Shown here one piece after another: positions 1 through 9,088 of a stretch of 64,000 nt of DNA. The stretch covers positions 4,464,001-4,528,000 of the forward strand of contig CP014773.1 of NCBI GenBank assembly GCA_001596135.1, in the 5' to 3' direction. The DNA comes from Mucilaginibacter sp. PAMC 26640. GTDB taxonomy: Bacteria; Bacteroidota; Bacteroidia; Sphingobacteriales; Sphingobacteriaceae. A model generated the notes under the pieces. The model saw nothing but the letters and a program-made list of their open reading frames with translations, had not been told where the DNA came from and made no database searches. The translations under genes and the position numbers were made by a program. The first letter of the stretch is position 1; each line of letters begins with the position of its first letter.

Positions 1-3000
1 TAAATTTCAATACAAACCTATTATTAGGCATGGTACCATTATTAGCGATACCTGATGCAAGCCTCGCAACAGAAGCAGGTGTAGCAATTAATTCACCCTG
101 CCCCCATGACATTCCGGAAATACCTTTAGCTCTGGTACGGCGGATATTGTTAGGATCATACCTTGGCTTGGTATTAAACTCTGTTTTGCGCCATAGTGCG
201 CGCCATTTTTCTTCCTGTGCAGCATTTTCTTTTTGCCTGCCGAAGTAATAACCGCCTACACCATGTAAAAACATACCAGTTTGCATATATAATGTAGCCA
301 TTTCTTCCTGCAAATGCTCCTGATTAGCTAACTTGATAAAGTATACGTTATTCGACTTTACAACCGCTTGCTCTAAGGAAATCAAACCGGTCTCATCCGG
401 CTCCAAGCCTTTGGTACGAATCCGCTCGAAATCTGCCACCGGAAATTTCTTATTTGCTGCAGCCATCCCTATTTTATTAAATGATGCCAGCGAGGTAATC
501 AGTTTAGCCGTAGAACCAGGCTGTGAGGCGTAAGTAAAGCCCAAGTCTGTCGTGGTCATCCATTGGCTGAGTTGATTTTGTTCTGCTGTACTCATAGTCA
601 GGTTTTCCCAGTCGTGAACTGGCGGCAGCGGATACACAGAGGACGCCAGCACATCGCCGGTGTTAGATTCCATCACCACAACAGATACACGGTTATCCAA
701 AAGCGATGTATCGGTCTCCATCGATTTTTGAATACTGGTTTGCAAACCGGCATCCATAGTTAACTGTACATCACGGTTGCGCTGTTTAAAAGAGTCTACC
801 GCCATACTATTGATGCCAGCCAATAACAATGGAGAAAGTGCGCTATAGTCTTTTTTAACTACTGTCATTTCCTTTACCCCCCTCGCCAGGAAACGGTCTT
901 CACGATACCGGTTAGCGGTAACGTTGTAATTAGTGGTCGGTAATTTAAAACCGCGCAATTCAGCAGCGTGTTCATATTCAGCAAAATAACCATTACTGCT
1001 TCCGTTAAACACCCCCGAGTTGCCATCGCCTGTCCAAAAAAACATCTGATCTTCAAACGGATAATACCTGTCGAGCCTTTTGTGCATGGCCGAATCGATA
1101 TTATAATTACCAACACCGGCGCTTGTTAGTTTAGCGAACTGTTTTTTAACAAGTTCCGCTTTGCTGGTTGCCAGCAATACGCCATCCCTGTCATAAATAG
1201 AACCGGCTTGTAACCTATTCATCAATATGGCTATCCGCGGGTTATAGCTAAACATGCGTGCGCCGCTTTTATCGGCTACCAAAGCCGGTTGTACCACCCA
1301 TTTTTTGTTATCGAACAGATAGCGCGATACATTTACCGTAAGCAAGGCTACCCCCATTACTGCGGCAATTAATGCAGGCACCAGGTTTTTATCTTGTTGT
1401 TTGGAGATATACGTCATCTGCACAGGCGTTCCGCGAACCAAAGATGCAGAGAGCAAAAACCCTGAAGCCAGCAGATTAGCCACCAGTGAAGAACCTCCGT
1501 AGCTTTGAAAAGGTAGCGACACTCCCGACAATGGCAGCGCCCCGGTAGAACCTCCGGCGATGAGCAGAAACTGCACAAATGTGGAAACCCCCACGCCTGC
1601 GCATAAATAGAAAAGAAATGGTGTACCCGTTCGCCGGCCAATGATAATAGAACGGTGTAAATAGAGCAAGAAGAGTAAAAAAATACAAGTAATTCCTGTC
1701 CACCCGAACTCCTCACCCATAGAAGGCAGGATCATATCCGTATGTGCCTCGGGAATGGTTTTAGCGAAACCCTCGCCTACACCCTGGCCGGATACGCCAC
1801 CGCTGGACATCGCCCAAAGCCCGTTTGCTACCTGGTCACCACCATATACTTCGTTGTTCCAGGGATCTATCCAAATGGCTTTACGATCTACCAGTCGCTG
1901 CACCGGGCCCGGGAAGATCTTACCCAGATACGGGATCTGGTCGATAGTTAAGAATGCAGCCATAATCACCAGTACCATAATAGCTGATTCGCTGAGTTTC
2001 TTCCTTTGAAACAGCATAAGCAAGCCTACCACAACTGTGGTTGCCAGCGCAGAGAGCCAAACATTTTTCAGCACCCACGATGCCATTACATAAACAACTA
2101 CGGCAATAGCCATGAACATAAAATCGCCCCGTGAAAACGAGAACAGCGCAATAAAGGTAAAACAGACTACCATCGCCGGACCAAGATCCCCCAGCAACAG
2201 AAACAGCATTAAGGTTACTAAAATGGCAATAAGCGCAAAGGCAAAGAAAGACCAGCGTTTTGTCCAGCTGGTGTATTCGCTGATCATTTTCTCGTTTGCT
2301 GCAAAAAATCCCGCCAGGAAAAGAATAATGAGGTATTTTACAATTTCGCTAGGTTGAAAACCGAAGAGATTAACCTTAACACCGCTTCCTTCCGGCCCTG
2401 TTCCAAAACCTATAGTCATTGCAAGCAGGCCGGCAGCAATCACTGCCCATGGCCAGCCATTACCCGCACGGTCATTATTTTTGAATAAGACAACCCGGTA
2501 AAACCAGGAATCAGCAGTAAAGCGGCGCATTTTAAAGAACAGCATCACCACCATAGCTATCAGTCCGATACCAAGATATACCAACGAATCTTTAGCGAGA
2601 AAACGGTCTCTGAGCGGATCCTGCAAACTGAGCAGGGTTATGAAAGATAGCCCGGTAAGAATCATTACAACCGGCAGAATCAATTGATCTGCCGTGGGGA
2701 AGCGCCATGACAGGATAAGATGTACGAATAAAAAAGCGCCGATAAAACTGCCGCCAATAATCCAAAACCATTCATTGAACTCGTTTGGTGTACGGATAAT
2801 GAGCGATTTTTCTTTTTTTAATATATTAAAATCTCGGGTGGAGAAAAGTCGTACCGTATGCGGTGCCTGGTTAAAGTTAAAAACAGCATCTTCATCCAGT
2901 TTTTCGGTACCCTGCGATGTACCGAACTGATAGCCGGGTTGCAGCGGCAGTATCTTAAATGCCTTATTATCTGGCAAGTTTTTGAAGTGGTATTCACCAG

Positions 3001-3718
3001 ATGCATCTGTCCGGGCGTAAGCAGTCAGTTCCTGTAACTTAGGTTTGCCTGCACTATCCGGATACAATGTTTTTTGGAAGCCTTCGCCACGCTGGATTAA
3101 TGCTTTAACTTCGGCAATTTCTTCATCGTTATAAAGGCTGTCCTGCGGTAAAATCAAATCCAGCCGTATCAAGACTCCTGGCACAGGTACCGTTTTATTC
3201 AAGATTGAACCGCTAATGCTGAAGCTCCCCATAGCCAGGTCGGTGGCTTCCGGTAATTTTATGGGAGAAGTTTTTTCGCTAACGAACAACGCCGAGTCTG
3301 CCCCGGTGTAGCCTAATAATGACCTCGAAGCTTTTACCCTTGCTTTAAAAGATTCGCCACCTGCGGCAAAGGCATCATCTGCCACTATGTAATATTTTTT
3401 CTTATTTAGTTCACCTACATTGTCAATTTTTACACCGATACCGATATTATCACCAACCGTCTTCGTAATCAGATCGATGTCACGCTTATCGTCAAAATAA
3501 TAGCCCTTGCTGAGCAGCCGGTGAATTTCGCCGGCTGGGTCTTTATCGTTAAGGTTTACCATTGTGCCTTCAGCCAGGCGTTTATCTACATCGGTGAAAC
3601 GCAGTTGCAATACGGTGTACAAGCGGTAAAATAGTAACGAAAAAAGAATGGCCACAAGCAATAAAAACACCCGCTCTTTACCGCGGCCAGGGGCGGCTTG
3701 TGGCTTAACGTTTTCCAT
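1..3718 (-). CDS. FtsW/RodA - penicillin-binding transpeptidase fusion (C-terminus beyond window)
   Basis: One open frame of about 1240 codons runs from the ATG at 3718 off the window edge. Seen: an N-terminal membrane anchor (about residues 14-33), a long extracytoplasmic part containing a carboxypeptidase-regulatory-like beta domain (about 170-260), a multi-pass SEDS/FtsW-type segment (about 310-770), then a class B PBP transpeptidase with the SxxK motif STAK at 501-515 and the SxN motif SNN at 347-355. The KTG motif should lie just outside. Known: SEDS proteins polymerise glycan strands and class B PBPs cross-link them, normally as separate partners; here both are one polypeptide. It overlaps the PP2C gene by 14 bases, so it is probably cotranslated with it. 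Septal versus elongation role cannot be told from sequence alone. Confidence 0.92.
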   Translation of the reverse strand, partial: MENVKPQAAPGRGKERVFLLLVAILFSLLFYRLYTVLQLRFTDVDKRLAEGTMVNLNDKDPAGEIHRLLSKGYYFDDKRDIDLITKTVGDNIGIGVKIDNVGELNKKKYYIVADDAFAAGGESFKARVKASRSLLGYTGADSALFVSEKTSPIKLPEATDLAMGSFSISGSILNKTVPVPGVLIRLDLILPQDSLYNDEEIAEVKALIQRGEGFQKTLYPDSAGKPKLQELTAYARTDASGEYHFKNLPDNKAFKILPLQPGYQFGTSQGTEKLDEDAVFNFNQAPHTVRLFSTRDFNILKKEKSLIIRTPNEFNEWFWIIGGSFIGAFLFVHLILSWRFPTADQLILPVVMILTGLSFITLLSLQDPLRDRFLAKDSLVYLGIGLIAMVVMLFFKMRRFTADSWFYRVVLFKNNDRAGNGWPWAVIAAGLLAMTIGFGTGPEGSGVKVNLFGFQPSEIVKYLIILFLAGFFAANEKMISEYTSWTKRWSFFAFALIAILVTLMLFLLLGDLGPAMVVCFTFIALFSFSRGDFMFMAIAVVVYVMASWVLKNVWLSALATTVVVGLLMLFQRKKLSESAIMVLVIMAAFLTIDQIPYLGKIFPGPVQRLVDRKAIWIDPWNNEVYGGDQVANGLWAMSSGGVSGQGVGEGFAKTIPEAHTDMILPSMGEEFGWTGITCIFLLFLLYLHRSIIIGRRTGTPFLFYLCAGVGVSTFVQFLLIAGGSTGALPLSGVSLPFQSYGGSSLVANLLASGFLLSASLVRGTPVQMTYISKQQDKNLVPALIAAVMGVALLTVNVSRYLFDNKKWVVQPALVADKSGARMFSYNPRIAILMNRLQAGSIYDRDGVLLATSKAELVKKQFAKLTSAGVGNYNIDSAMHKRLDRYYPFEDQMFFWTGDGNSGVFNGSSNGYFAEYEHAAELRGFKLPTTNYNVTANRYREDRFLARGVKEMTVVKKDYSALSPLLLAGINSMAVDSFKQRNRDVQLTMDAGLQTSIQKSMETDTSLLDNRVSVVVMESNTGDVLASSVYPLPPVHDWENLTMSTAEQNQLSQWMTTTDLGFTYASQPGSTAKLITSLASFNKIGMAAANKKFPVADFERIRTKGLEPDETGLISLEQAVVKSNNVYFIKLANQEHLQEEMATLYMQTGMFLHGVGGYYFGRQKENAAQEEKWRALWRKTEFNTKPRYDPNNIRRTRAKGISGMSWGQGELIATPASVARLASGIANNGTMPNNRFVLKF

Positions 3719-5183
3719 TGACAGACTTAGCGGGTTTGTTTTTTACAGAATCAGCGTATAGTACAGTCACCGGAAAACCTTCATTAATGGCCCTACCCGG
3801 GGGGAACAGAAAAGATTTTTGTAAGTCTGTTCCGCAAGTTACAAAAACTACGTTCCGCAGTTTTACGTCACTGTTAAAAGCACTAACACCTACCTTAAAA
3901 CCTTGGATTTTAATATTTTCAAACCCGGTAGTTATAGCTTTAGATGAGATGAAAAACGCCGGGCCTTTGTAATTTGTATCGGCTTGTAAAATAAGATTCC
4001 CTTTAACTTTTATAAAGAGCCTGGGCTTGCTGATATCAATTGTATCGGAAATGATCACAGGTTGCTTGTATGCTGTATCCACAAGCGTCAGCGTGTCACC
4101 TTTTGCCATGTTAATCGCATTTTGCAGCTGAATTTCCTGGGCGTTTCTCGGCTCCTTGTCGGTGACTTTTGCTATTGCTGTAATAGTCGTTTGTCGGTTG
4201 GTTTCTTTTTGCCACTGGAGATAATAATAAATGGCTGCTCCTAAAAACGTTAGGCAAAGTATGGTGAGTATAACGGTCAATAAACTGCTGCTTTTTGCGG
4301 GCATTGCTTCTTTCTTTTTTTCAATTATTGGGGATGGGCTAACATTAATAGACCCGTTGTTAGTTTTTACACTGGCGGGCGGTTCCTGGCTTTCTTTTAA
4401 CTCTACTGTTGGTGCTGTTAAATTGGTCTGCAGTGATGGCTTATCGTTTTGCACTAGCACCACCGTGATATTGTCATGCCCGCCGTTTTTGTTGGCAGCA
4501 GTGATTAAATTATTGGCTTTTTCCTGCAGGGAAATCTTTTGCGTAATAATATCAGTGATGTCACCTTTATTCACCATGTCGGTAAGGCCATCGCTGCAAA
4601 GCAGCAGCATATCGCCCGATAAGAACGGCGATTGTCCGGTTTCAATAAAACTTTCGTCAGCATCTATTTGGCTGGTAAAGCCCAGTGCCTTATTGATTTC
4701 GTTCCGTTTGGGGTGATCCATCGCTTCACGCTCCGTTAAACGGCCGGAATCTTCCAGGAAACCTACAAATGAATGGTCTTTAGAAATCTTAACAAGTGTA
4801 GTATCGCGCAGCAAATAAAGCCGCGTATCGCCCACGTGGGCATAGTAGAATAAGTTTTTGCCGCTGTCAATAACGGCCATTGTAGCTACACAGGCCATGC
4901 TATCCAGCTCTTTTACTTCTTGCTTTTTGGCAGAGATAGCGTTATTAGCCTTCTTAAACGCTTCCATCATAGCAGGTATGATATCACCTGTGTAGTCGCT
5001 CAGGTGGTTAAGCATTTGCTCGCGTGCTATGGCTGCAGCTACCTCGCCACCGTTGTAGCCGCCTACGCCATCAATCACGGTAGCCAATATCAGCTGGCTG
5101 CCCATCTTTTGCGCAATAAAGGTATCCTCATTATTACTGCGTACCTTACCTGTATCGGTTAATCCAAAAAAGTTTTCAGCCAT
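3705..5183 (-). CDS. PP2C-type Ser/Thr protein phosphatase with membrane anchor and extra C-terminal domain
   Basis: 492 residues. The N-terminal 250 residues carry the PP2C signature: RSNNEDTF, DGVGGYNGGE, GDTRLYLL, SDGLTDMV and GGHDNITVVL, with the metal-binding aspartates present. A low-complexity linker leads to one membrane helix at about 300-325. The last 140 residues (outside the cytoplasm if the helix is inserted) have short beta repeats resembling a small right-handed beta helix, which is unusual for this family. Known: such enzymes reverse Ser/Thr phosphorylation by Hanks-type kinases; two lie just upstream in the same direction. The start ATG overlaps the stop of a tiny upstream ORF, and the stop overlaps the start of the FtsW-PBP gene. 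Confidence 0.93.
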   Translation of the reverse strand: MAENFFGLTDTGKVRSNNEDTFIAQKMGSQLILATVIDGVGGYNGGEVAAAIAREQMLNHLSDYTGDIIPAMMEAFKKANNAISAKKQEVKELDSMACVATMAVIDSGKNLFYYAHVGDTRLYLLRDTTLVKISKDHSFVGFLEDSGRLTEREAMDHPKRNEINKALGFTSQIDADESFIETGQSPFLSGDMLLLCSDGLTDMVNKGDITDIITQKISLQEKANNLITAANKNGGHDNITVVLVQNDKPSLQTNLTAPTVELKESQEPPASVKTNNGSINVSPSPIIEKKKEAMPAKSSSLLTVILTILCLTFLGAAIYYYLQWQKETNRQTTITAIAKVTDKEPRNAQEIQLQNAINMAKGDTLTLVDTAYKQPVIISDTIDISKPRLFIKVKGNLILQADTNYKGPAFFISSKAITTGFENIKIQGFKVGVSAFNSDVKLRNVVFVTCGTDLQKSFLFPPGRAINEGFPVTVLYADSVKNKPAKSVNGKR

Positions 5184-5274
5184 TATTTTTACCGGAATTT
5201 TTTATGTCGACGAAATGAGTGGCCAGCAGGCATACTACTAATGTCAATAAACCTATGGATAAGATATGGGACAT
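5176..5274 (-). CDS. candidate 32-residue membrane peptide
   Basis: ATG at 5274, stop at 5176. The translation begins MSHILSIGLLTLVVCLLATH, one hydrophobic helix followed by a short polar tail. The stop overlaps the start region of the PP2C gene by eight bases, a translational-coupling geometry, and the ATG lies four bases after the stop of the FHA-like gene, so it exactly fills the gap between the two. No homology is recognised. It could be a real small subunit or simply an open spacer. Confidence 0.4.
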   Translation of the reverse strand: MSHILSIGLLTLVVCLLATHFVDIKNSGKNNG

Positions 5275-5278
5275 AAGC

Positions 5279-6238
5279 TTATGATTTAAAAAGATTTAAA
5301 CCGATGATACCATTTAATAAAATGCGAGAGTTAACAGGCAGATCAACCCACTTCGGCGCGTTAATATCACTCGTAGGAACAGACATTTCATTAAGCGTAG
5401 TCATCTCGCCGAAGGATGCCAGGTAAAATTTACCGTCGGCTTTATTATAGCGTACCTGTAAATGCGGGGTATTTACCCACTCCGATGGCACCTTGAAAAT
5501 ATTTGATTCTTCCCTGGTTTCGTCACTGCCGGATACGATCACGTCATCATCCTTCATTAAATACTCTACCTTTTTACCGGCGAACTGCTTATCGGGTATA
5601 ATCGTTTCAAAGCGGGCGATGCTTTTATCCGGTTGTTTTATCGATTCCTTTTCGCTGTATTCCAGATCTTCCTGGTAAGGGATCTCGAAATAGCCTTCGC
5701 TGTAATAAGTAAATCCCTTTAATATATCCTGATTGACATCAAAAGTTTGGGCGATACCGGTTTGGCGGGGGATAAAAGTTACCCTTAAATTTTCGTCTTT
5801 TTTGGCAGGTTCATTATTATCAGGCAAAAGTTTACCCATAAACCCTTTATCTCCGCGCTGGTAATCCGGGTGCGACACTAAACGGAAAACCCATTTGGAG
5901 CCAGATGGCTGTACTCTTTTGCCGGCCAACCGGTACTCGCTCAGGATTTCATAAAATTTCTTTACTGTTTCCTGAACGATAAGACCGAAGAGCCCCTGTT
6001 TGGTTTCCACAAACTCGCGGTAATCTTCAGCATTAAAACTGATTATGAACTCGTGATAAAAAACAACTCTGTCGGCAAAAGAGAGATCTTTAATAGAATC
6101 CCTGAATTTATCCACGATGTAACTGTAAACGCTATCCGGTGTAAGTGCGGGTATCTTGCCATTCACGCCGCTGCTTTCGGTTGTTAAAAACCAATCCTGT
6201 ATACCTATTCGCTGCCAAAAATTGGGTTTCGATTCCAT
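5279..6238 (-). CDS. FHA-like protein of the kinase/phosphatase cluster
   Basis: 319 residues, no membrane segment or signal peptide. The first 130 residues are helical and polar. The C-terminal 80 residues have the spacing of a forkhead-associated fold: PHLQVRY, then FGEMTTLNEMSV where FHA domains have the G-(x)n-NGT loop, then NSRILLNGIIGLNLF as the closing strands. FHA domains bind phosphothreonine peptides. Flanking kinases and phosphatase, and the N-terminal-helical plus C-terminal-FHA layout of actinobacterial FhaA, support the reading, but the canonical GR and SxxH residues are not obvious, so the domain call is an inference. It is probably cotranscribed with its neighbours (84 bases downstream of the kinase). 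Confidence 0.6.
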   Translation of the reverse strand: MESKPNFWQRIGIQDWFLTTESSGVNGKIPALTPDSVYSYIVDKFRDSIKDLSFADRVVFYHEFIISFNAEDYREFVETKQGLFGLIVQETVKKFYEILSEYRLAGKRVQPSGSKWVFRLVSHPDYQRGDKGFMGKLLPDNNEPAKKDENLRVTFIPRQTGIAQTFDVNQDILKGFTYYSEGYFEIPYQEDLEYSEKESIKQPDKSIARFETIIPDKQFAGKKVEYLMKDDDVIVSGSDETREESNIFKVPSEWVNTPHLQVRYNKADGKFYLASFGEMTTLNEMSVPTSDINAPKWVDLPVNSRILLNGIIGLNLFKS

Positions 6239-6322
6239 TGTGATTCTTAAGGTAATTATGTTTTTATAGAACTTGAAATTTTATTAGTTGTTTGAAACAA
6301 ATACAATTTTCACTGTATCAAT

Positions 6323-7705
6323 TTAATTCGCTGTGTCTGTCCTCACTGTGTCTCTTCTGGCATTTGCCATGCTGTCGGTGGTCGCTTTGATCAGGCTATC
6401 TCTTAATCTTTTTATCGAATCTTTACGTTGCTGCCTGAGGTACACATCATTTGCCGGCACATCATTGTTTTGTGGGTTGCTCATTGCCGCTGTATCCATT
6501 TTGGTTGGTACAGAATCCTGCACTACAGTTGTACCATTTGGCAAACGGGCATCTTTCTTAATAAATACTGAAAAAATGGAGAAGCATACAAACAGCATTA
6601 GTAAACCAACCAGCGCATTAAAAGCGAGCTTGGATACCACCATTTTAGATTCGTCATCACTTTGCAGCGGCGCTATCCTATCATCAGGCTCGGCCGTCTC
6701 CAATGCCAGCACTTGGGCCTGTAATTTTTTGTTTTCGCTTTTTAAAGCATCCAACTCTGGTTTCGATACGGCTGCAATCTTGGGCAAGGCATTTTCTGCC
6801 GATAGACTTCCTGCAGAAATAGCATCGTGTACCGCTGTACCATCTGCATACCGGTCTTCCGGTTTCTTTTGCAGGCATCTGGCAATAACGTTTAGCAACC
6901 AGCCGGGCACTTGCATTTCCTGGCGCATTTTAGCTTCAGGCCATTCTTCAGGCAGGTTCAACTTACGAAGTTTGATCGGATCGGGCACTTCAGATTCCAT
7001 ATGCCCCAGCATCACCGCGTTTCGGCCGGTATCTCCCTCGCCAATTAAGGGGAATGGCACTTGGCCGGTAAGCAATTCAAACAGGATCACGCCATAGCTA
7101 TAAACATCAGTTTGCAGCAGCATTTTACCTTCGTGTTGCTCCGGTGCCATAAATTCGGCGGCACCAGCATGGCGGATACTGCTGCGTCGCTGCTCCTCAC
7201 TCATAATGGCGAGTCCAAAATCTAACAGTACATAATTACCGGTGTGAATGTTGTATTTTACATTATTGCTTTTGATATCGCCATGCTTGACTCCCACCTT
7301 ATGGCAATGCGACAAAGCGCAGGCCAATTGGTCGGCTACTTTAAGCAATTCTTTTAGGGTGAAGATCTTTTCATGCGGCGGGGCTAGTAATTCATTCAGA
7401 TCCGGCCCATCAATGTATTCCATTTCGATGAATGGAAACGAACCGCTTTCGGTAACCCCGGAACTTAAAATTTTTACAATATTGGGATTAGGGATCTCAT
7501 TTACCTTCTGCAGCTTGGCAACTTCGTTTTGGAAATTGCGGTAATTTTTATCATCGCCGCTTTCGGTATGAATTGGTGTCGGGATCAGTTTAACCGCAGA
7601 ATAAATAATTCCCGTTCGCTTACCTTTGTATACAGAACCCTGGCCACCTGTGCGCAATGCGCCAAGGTTTTCCAAACCCTCTGCTATTGTAAATACTTTA
7701 CTCAT
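6323..7705 (-). CDS. transmembrane Hanks-type Ser/Thr protein kinase (copy 1)
   Basis: 460 residues. Glycine loop GGQGSVYKG at 20-28, invariant lysine K39 (AVKLIP), catalytic loop HGDIKSNN (HGD rather than HRD, so a non-RD kinase), DFG in LLDFGLA, and APE in FMAPEQ. A coiled-coil-like stretch (KSENKKLQAQVLALE) precedes one membrane helix at about 365-385; the roughly 75-residue tail beyond is polar, charged and contains no PASTA repeat. Its N-terminal 45 residues are almost identical to the next upstream kinase, showing a tandem duplication. With PP2C, FHA-like and FtsW-PBP genes downstream it likely regulates cell-wall growth, which is inferred from synteny only. Confidence 0.93.
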   Translation of the reverse strand: MSKVFTIAEGLENLGALRTGGQGSVYKGKRTGIIYSAVKLIPTPIHTESGDDKNYRNFQNEVAKLQKVNEIPNPNIVKILSSGVTESGSFPFIEMEYIDGPDLNELLAPPHEKIFTLKELLKVADQLACALSHCHKVGVKHGDIKSNNVKYNIHTGNYVLLDFGLAIMSEEQRRSSIRHAGAAEFMAPEQHEGKMLLQTDVYSYGVILFELLTGQVPFPLIGEGDTGRNAVMLGHMESEVPDPIKLRKLNLPEEWPEAKMRQEMQVPGWLLNVIARCLQKKPEDRYADGTAVHDAISAGSLSAENALPKIAAVSKPELDALKSENKKLQAQVLALETAEPDDRIAPLQSDDESKMVVSKLAFNALVGLLMLFVCFSIFSVFIKKDARLPNGTTVVQDSVPTKMDTAAMSNPQNNDVPANDVYLRQQRKDSIKRLRDSLIKATTDSMANARRDTVRTDTAN

Positions 7706-7832
7706 CTATGTTTATCAAAAAAATATCAGGGTGATATGCCTACCCCAGAAACGAATATCCGACCATGAAATTACAATAAAGCCTTCGCTTTGTTATAAGG
7801 ATTTTAAAATAAGCAAAGAGCATAGCTCAACA

Positions 7833-9014
7833 TTACCGCTTTAAGGGCGACTGGCTTTTCCCAAAAATACTTCTGAAGATGCTTAAGCTGTGGCTGTAAA
7901 TTTTTAATGCAAAAGGGTGGTGCTTATAAAGCAAAACGGCAAAAACAGTAAGAGCCAGTAGTATACCAAATGATAGCAATAAACCCCAGAATACAAATTT
8001 GGAGATTTGAATTTTTGAGGCTTCGGAATGATCATTTGTTAGTTCGGCCGACTTTACTGATACATTCCTGGTAACTGGCAAATCTACCGATAGGGTATTG
8101 CCGAATTGGGTTTGATGCAGGGCCAATGACTTGTATAAAGCATCACCATTAGGATATCTATCGCCCGGATTTTTTTGCAGGCATTTGTAAATCAGCTTAA
8201 CCAGCCATTCAGGCACACTCGTTTCCCTATCTATTTGCTCTGCTGACCATCCCGCCGGCATATTGCCTTTTCGTTTTTCAAGCAGATCGGGTATCGGCGC
8301 GTTCATGTGCTGCAACATTATAGTGTTGCGGCCATTTTGACCTTCGTTATCTAAAGGAAATGGCACCTCACCCGCCAGTAATTCATATAAAATGATACCG
8401 AAACTATAAACGTCTGTTTGCAGCAGCATTTTGCCATCGTATTGTTCAGGAGCCATAAATTCAACCGCTCCGGCAGTGCGCATACTGCTCCGGCGCTGTT
8501 CTTCGGTCATTATAGCCAAACCAAAATCTAGCAGCACATAGTTTCCACTGTGTATATTGTATTTTATATTATTGCTTTTGATATCGCCATGTTTCACGCC
8601 CAATTTGTGGCAATGCGCCAAGGCATAGGCCAACTGGTCGGCTACTTTAAGCAATTCCTTTATGGTAAATATCTTATCGTTTGGTGTGTGCAGTAATTCT
8701 CCAAGATCTGGCCCGTCTATGTACTCCATCTCGATAAATGGAAAAGAGCCGCTTTCGGTTAATCCCCAACCCAGGATCTTTACTATATTAGGATTAGGAA
8801 ACTCGTTTACCTTTTGCAGCTTGGCTACCTCGCTTTGGAAGTTGCGATAATTTTTATCATCAGCTATATTTTCCGCATAAATTGGAGTAGGGATGAGTTT
8901 AATAGCCGAATAAATAAAGCCGGTACGCCTGCCCTTGTAAACAGAGCCTTGCCCGCCGGTGCGTAAAGCACCCATATTTTCCAGGCCCTCTGCTATCGTA
9001 AATACTTTACTCAT
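7833..9014 (-). CDS. transmembrane Hanks-type Ser/Thr protein kinase (copy 2)
   Basis: 393 residues and the first gene of the minus-strand cluster. Same kinase motifs as its paralogue: GGQGSVYKG, AIKLIP lysine, HGDIKSNN, DFGLA and FMAPEQ. A single membrane helix (about 337-360) is followed by a short basic tail of about 30 residues, so the extracytoplasmic part is far smaller than in copy 1. The two kinases therefore share the catalytic domain but differ in sensor region, which suggests different inputs to the same pathway. The 127-base gap to copy 1 could hold an internal promoter. Confidence 0.93.
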   Translation of the reverse strand: MSKVFTIAEGLENMGALRTGGQGSVYKGRRTGFIYSAIKLIPTPIYAENIADDKNYRNFQSEVAKLQKVNEFPNPNIVKILGWGLTESGSFPFIEMEYIDGPDLGELLHTPNDKIFTIKELLKVADQLAYALAHCHKLGVKHGDIKSNNIKYNIHSGNYVLLDFGLAIMTEEQRRSSMRTAGAVEFMAPEQYDGKMLLQTDVYSFGIILYELLAGEVPFPLDNEGQNGRNTIMLQHMNAPIPDLLEKRKGNMPAGWSAEQIDRETSVPEWLVKLIYKCLQKNPGDRYPNGDALYKSLALHQTQFGNTLSVDLPVTRNVSVKSAELTNDHSEASKIQISKFVFWGLLLSFGILLALTVFAVLLYKHHPFALKIYSHSLSIFRSIFGKSQSPLKR

Positions 9015-9088
9015 TGTTGGGCCAAGATAACCAACCTGGATCAGTATCAGGGTAAAACTTTACACAGAAATATCTCTATGATTGTCGG

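Noticed and set aside
4231..4716. 161-codon plus-strand frame opposite the PP2C gene
   Set aside because: Antisense shadow of a well-supported phosphatase; no independent family features.
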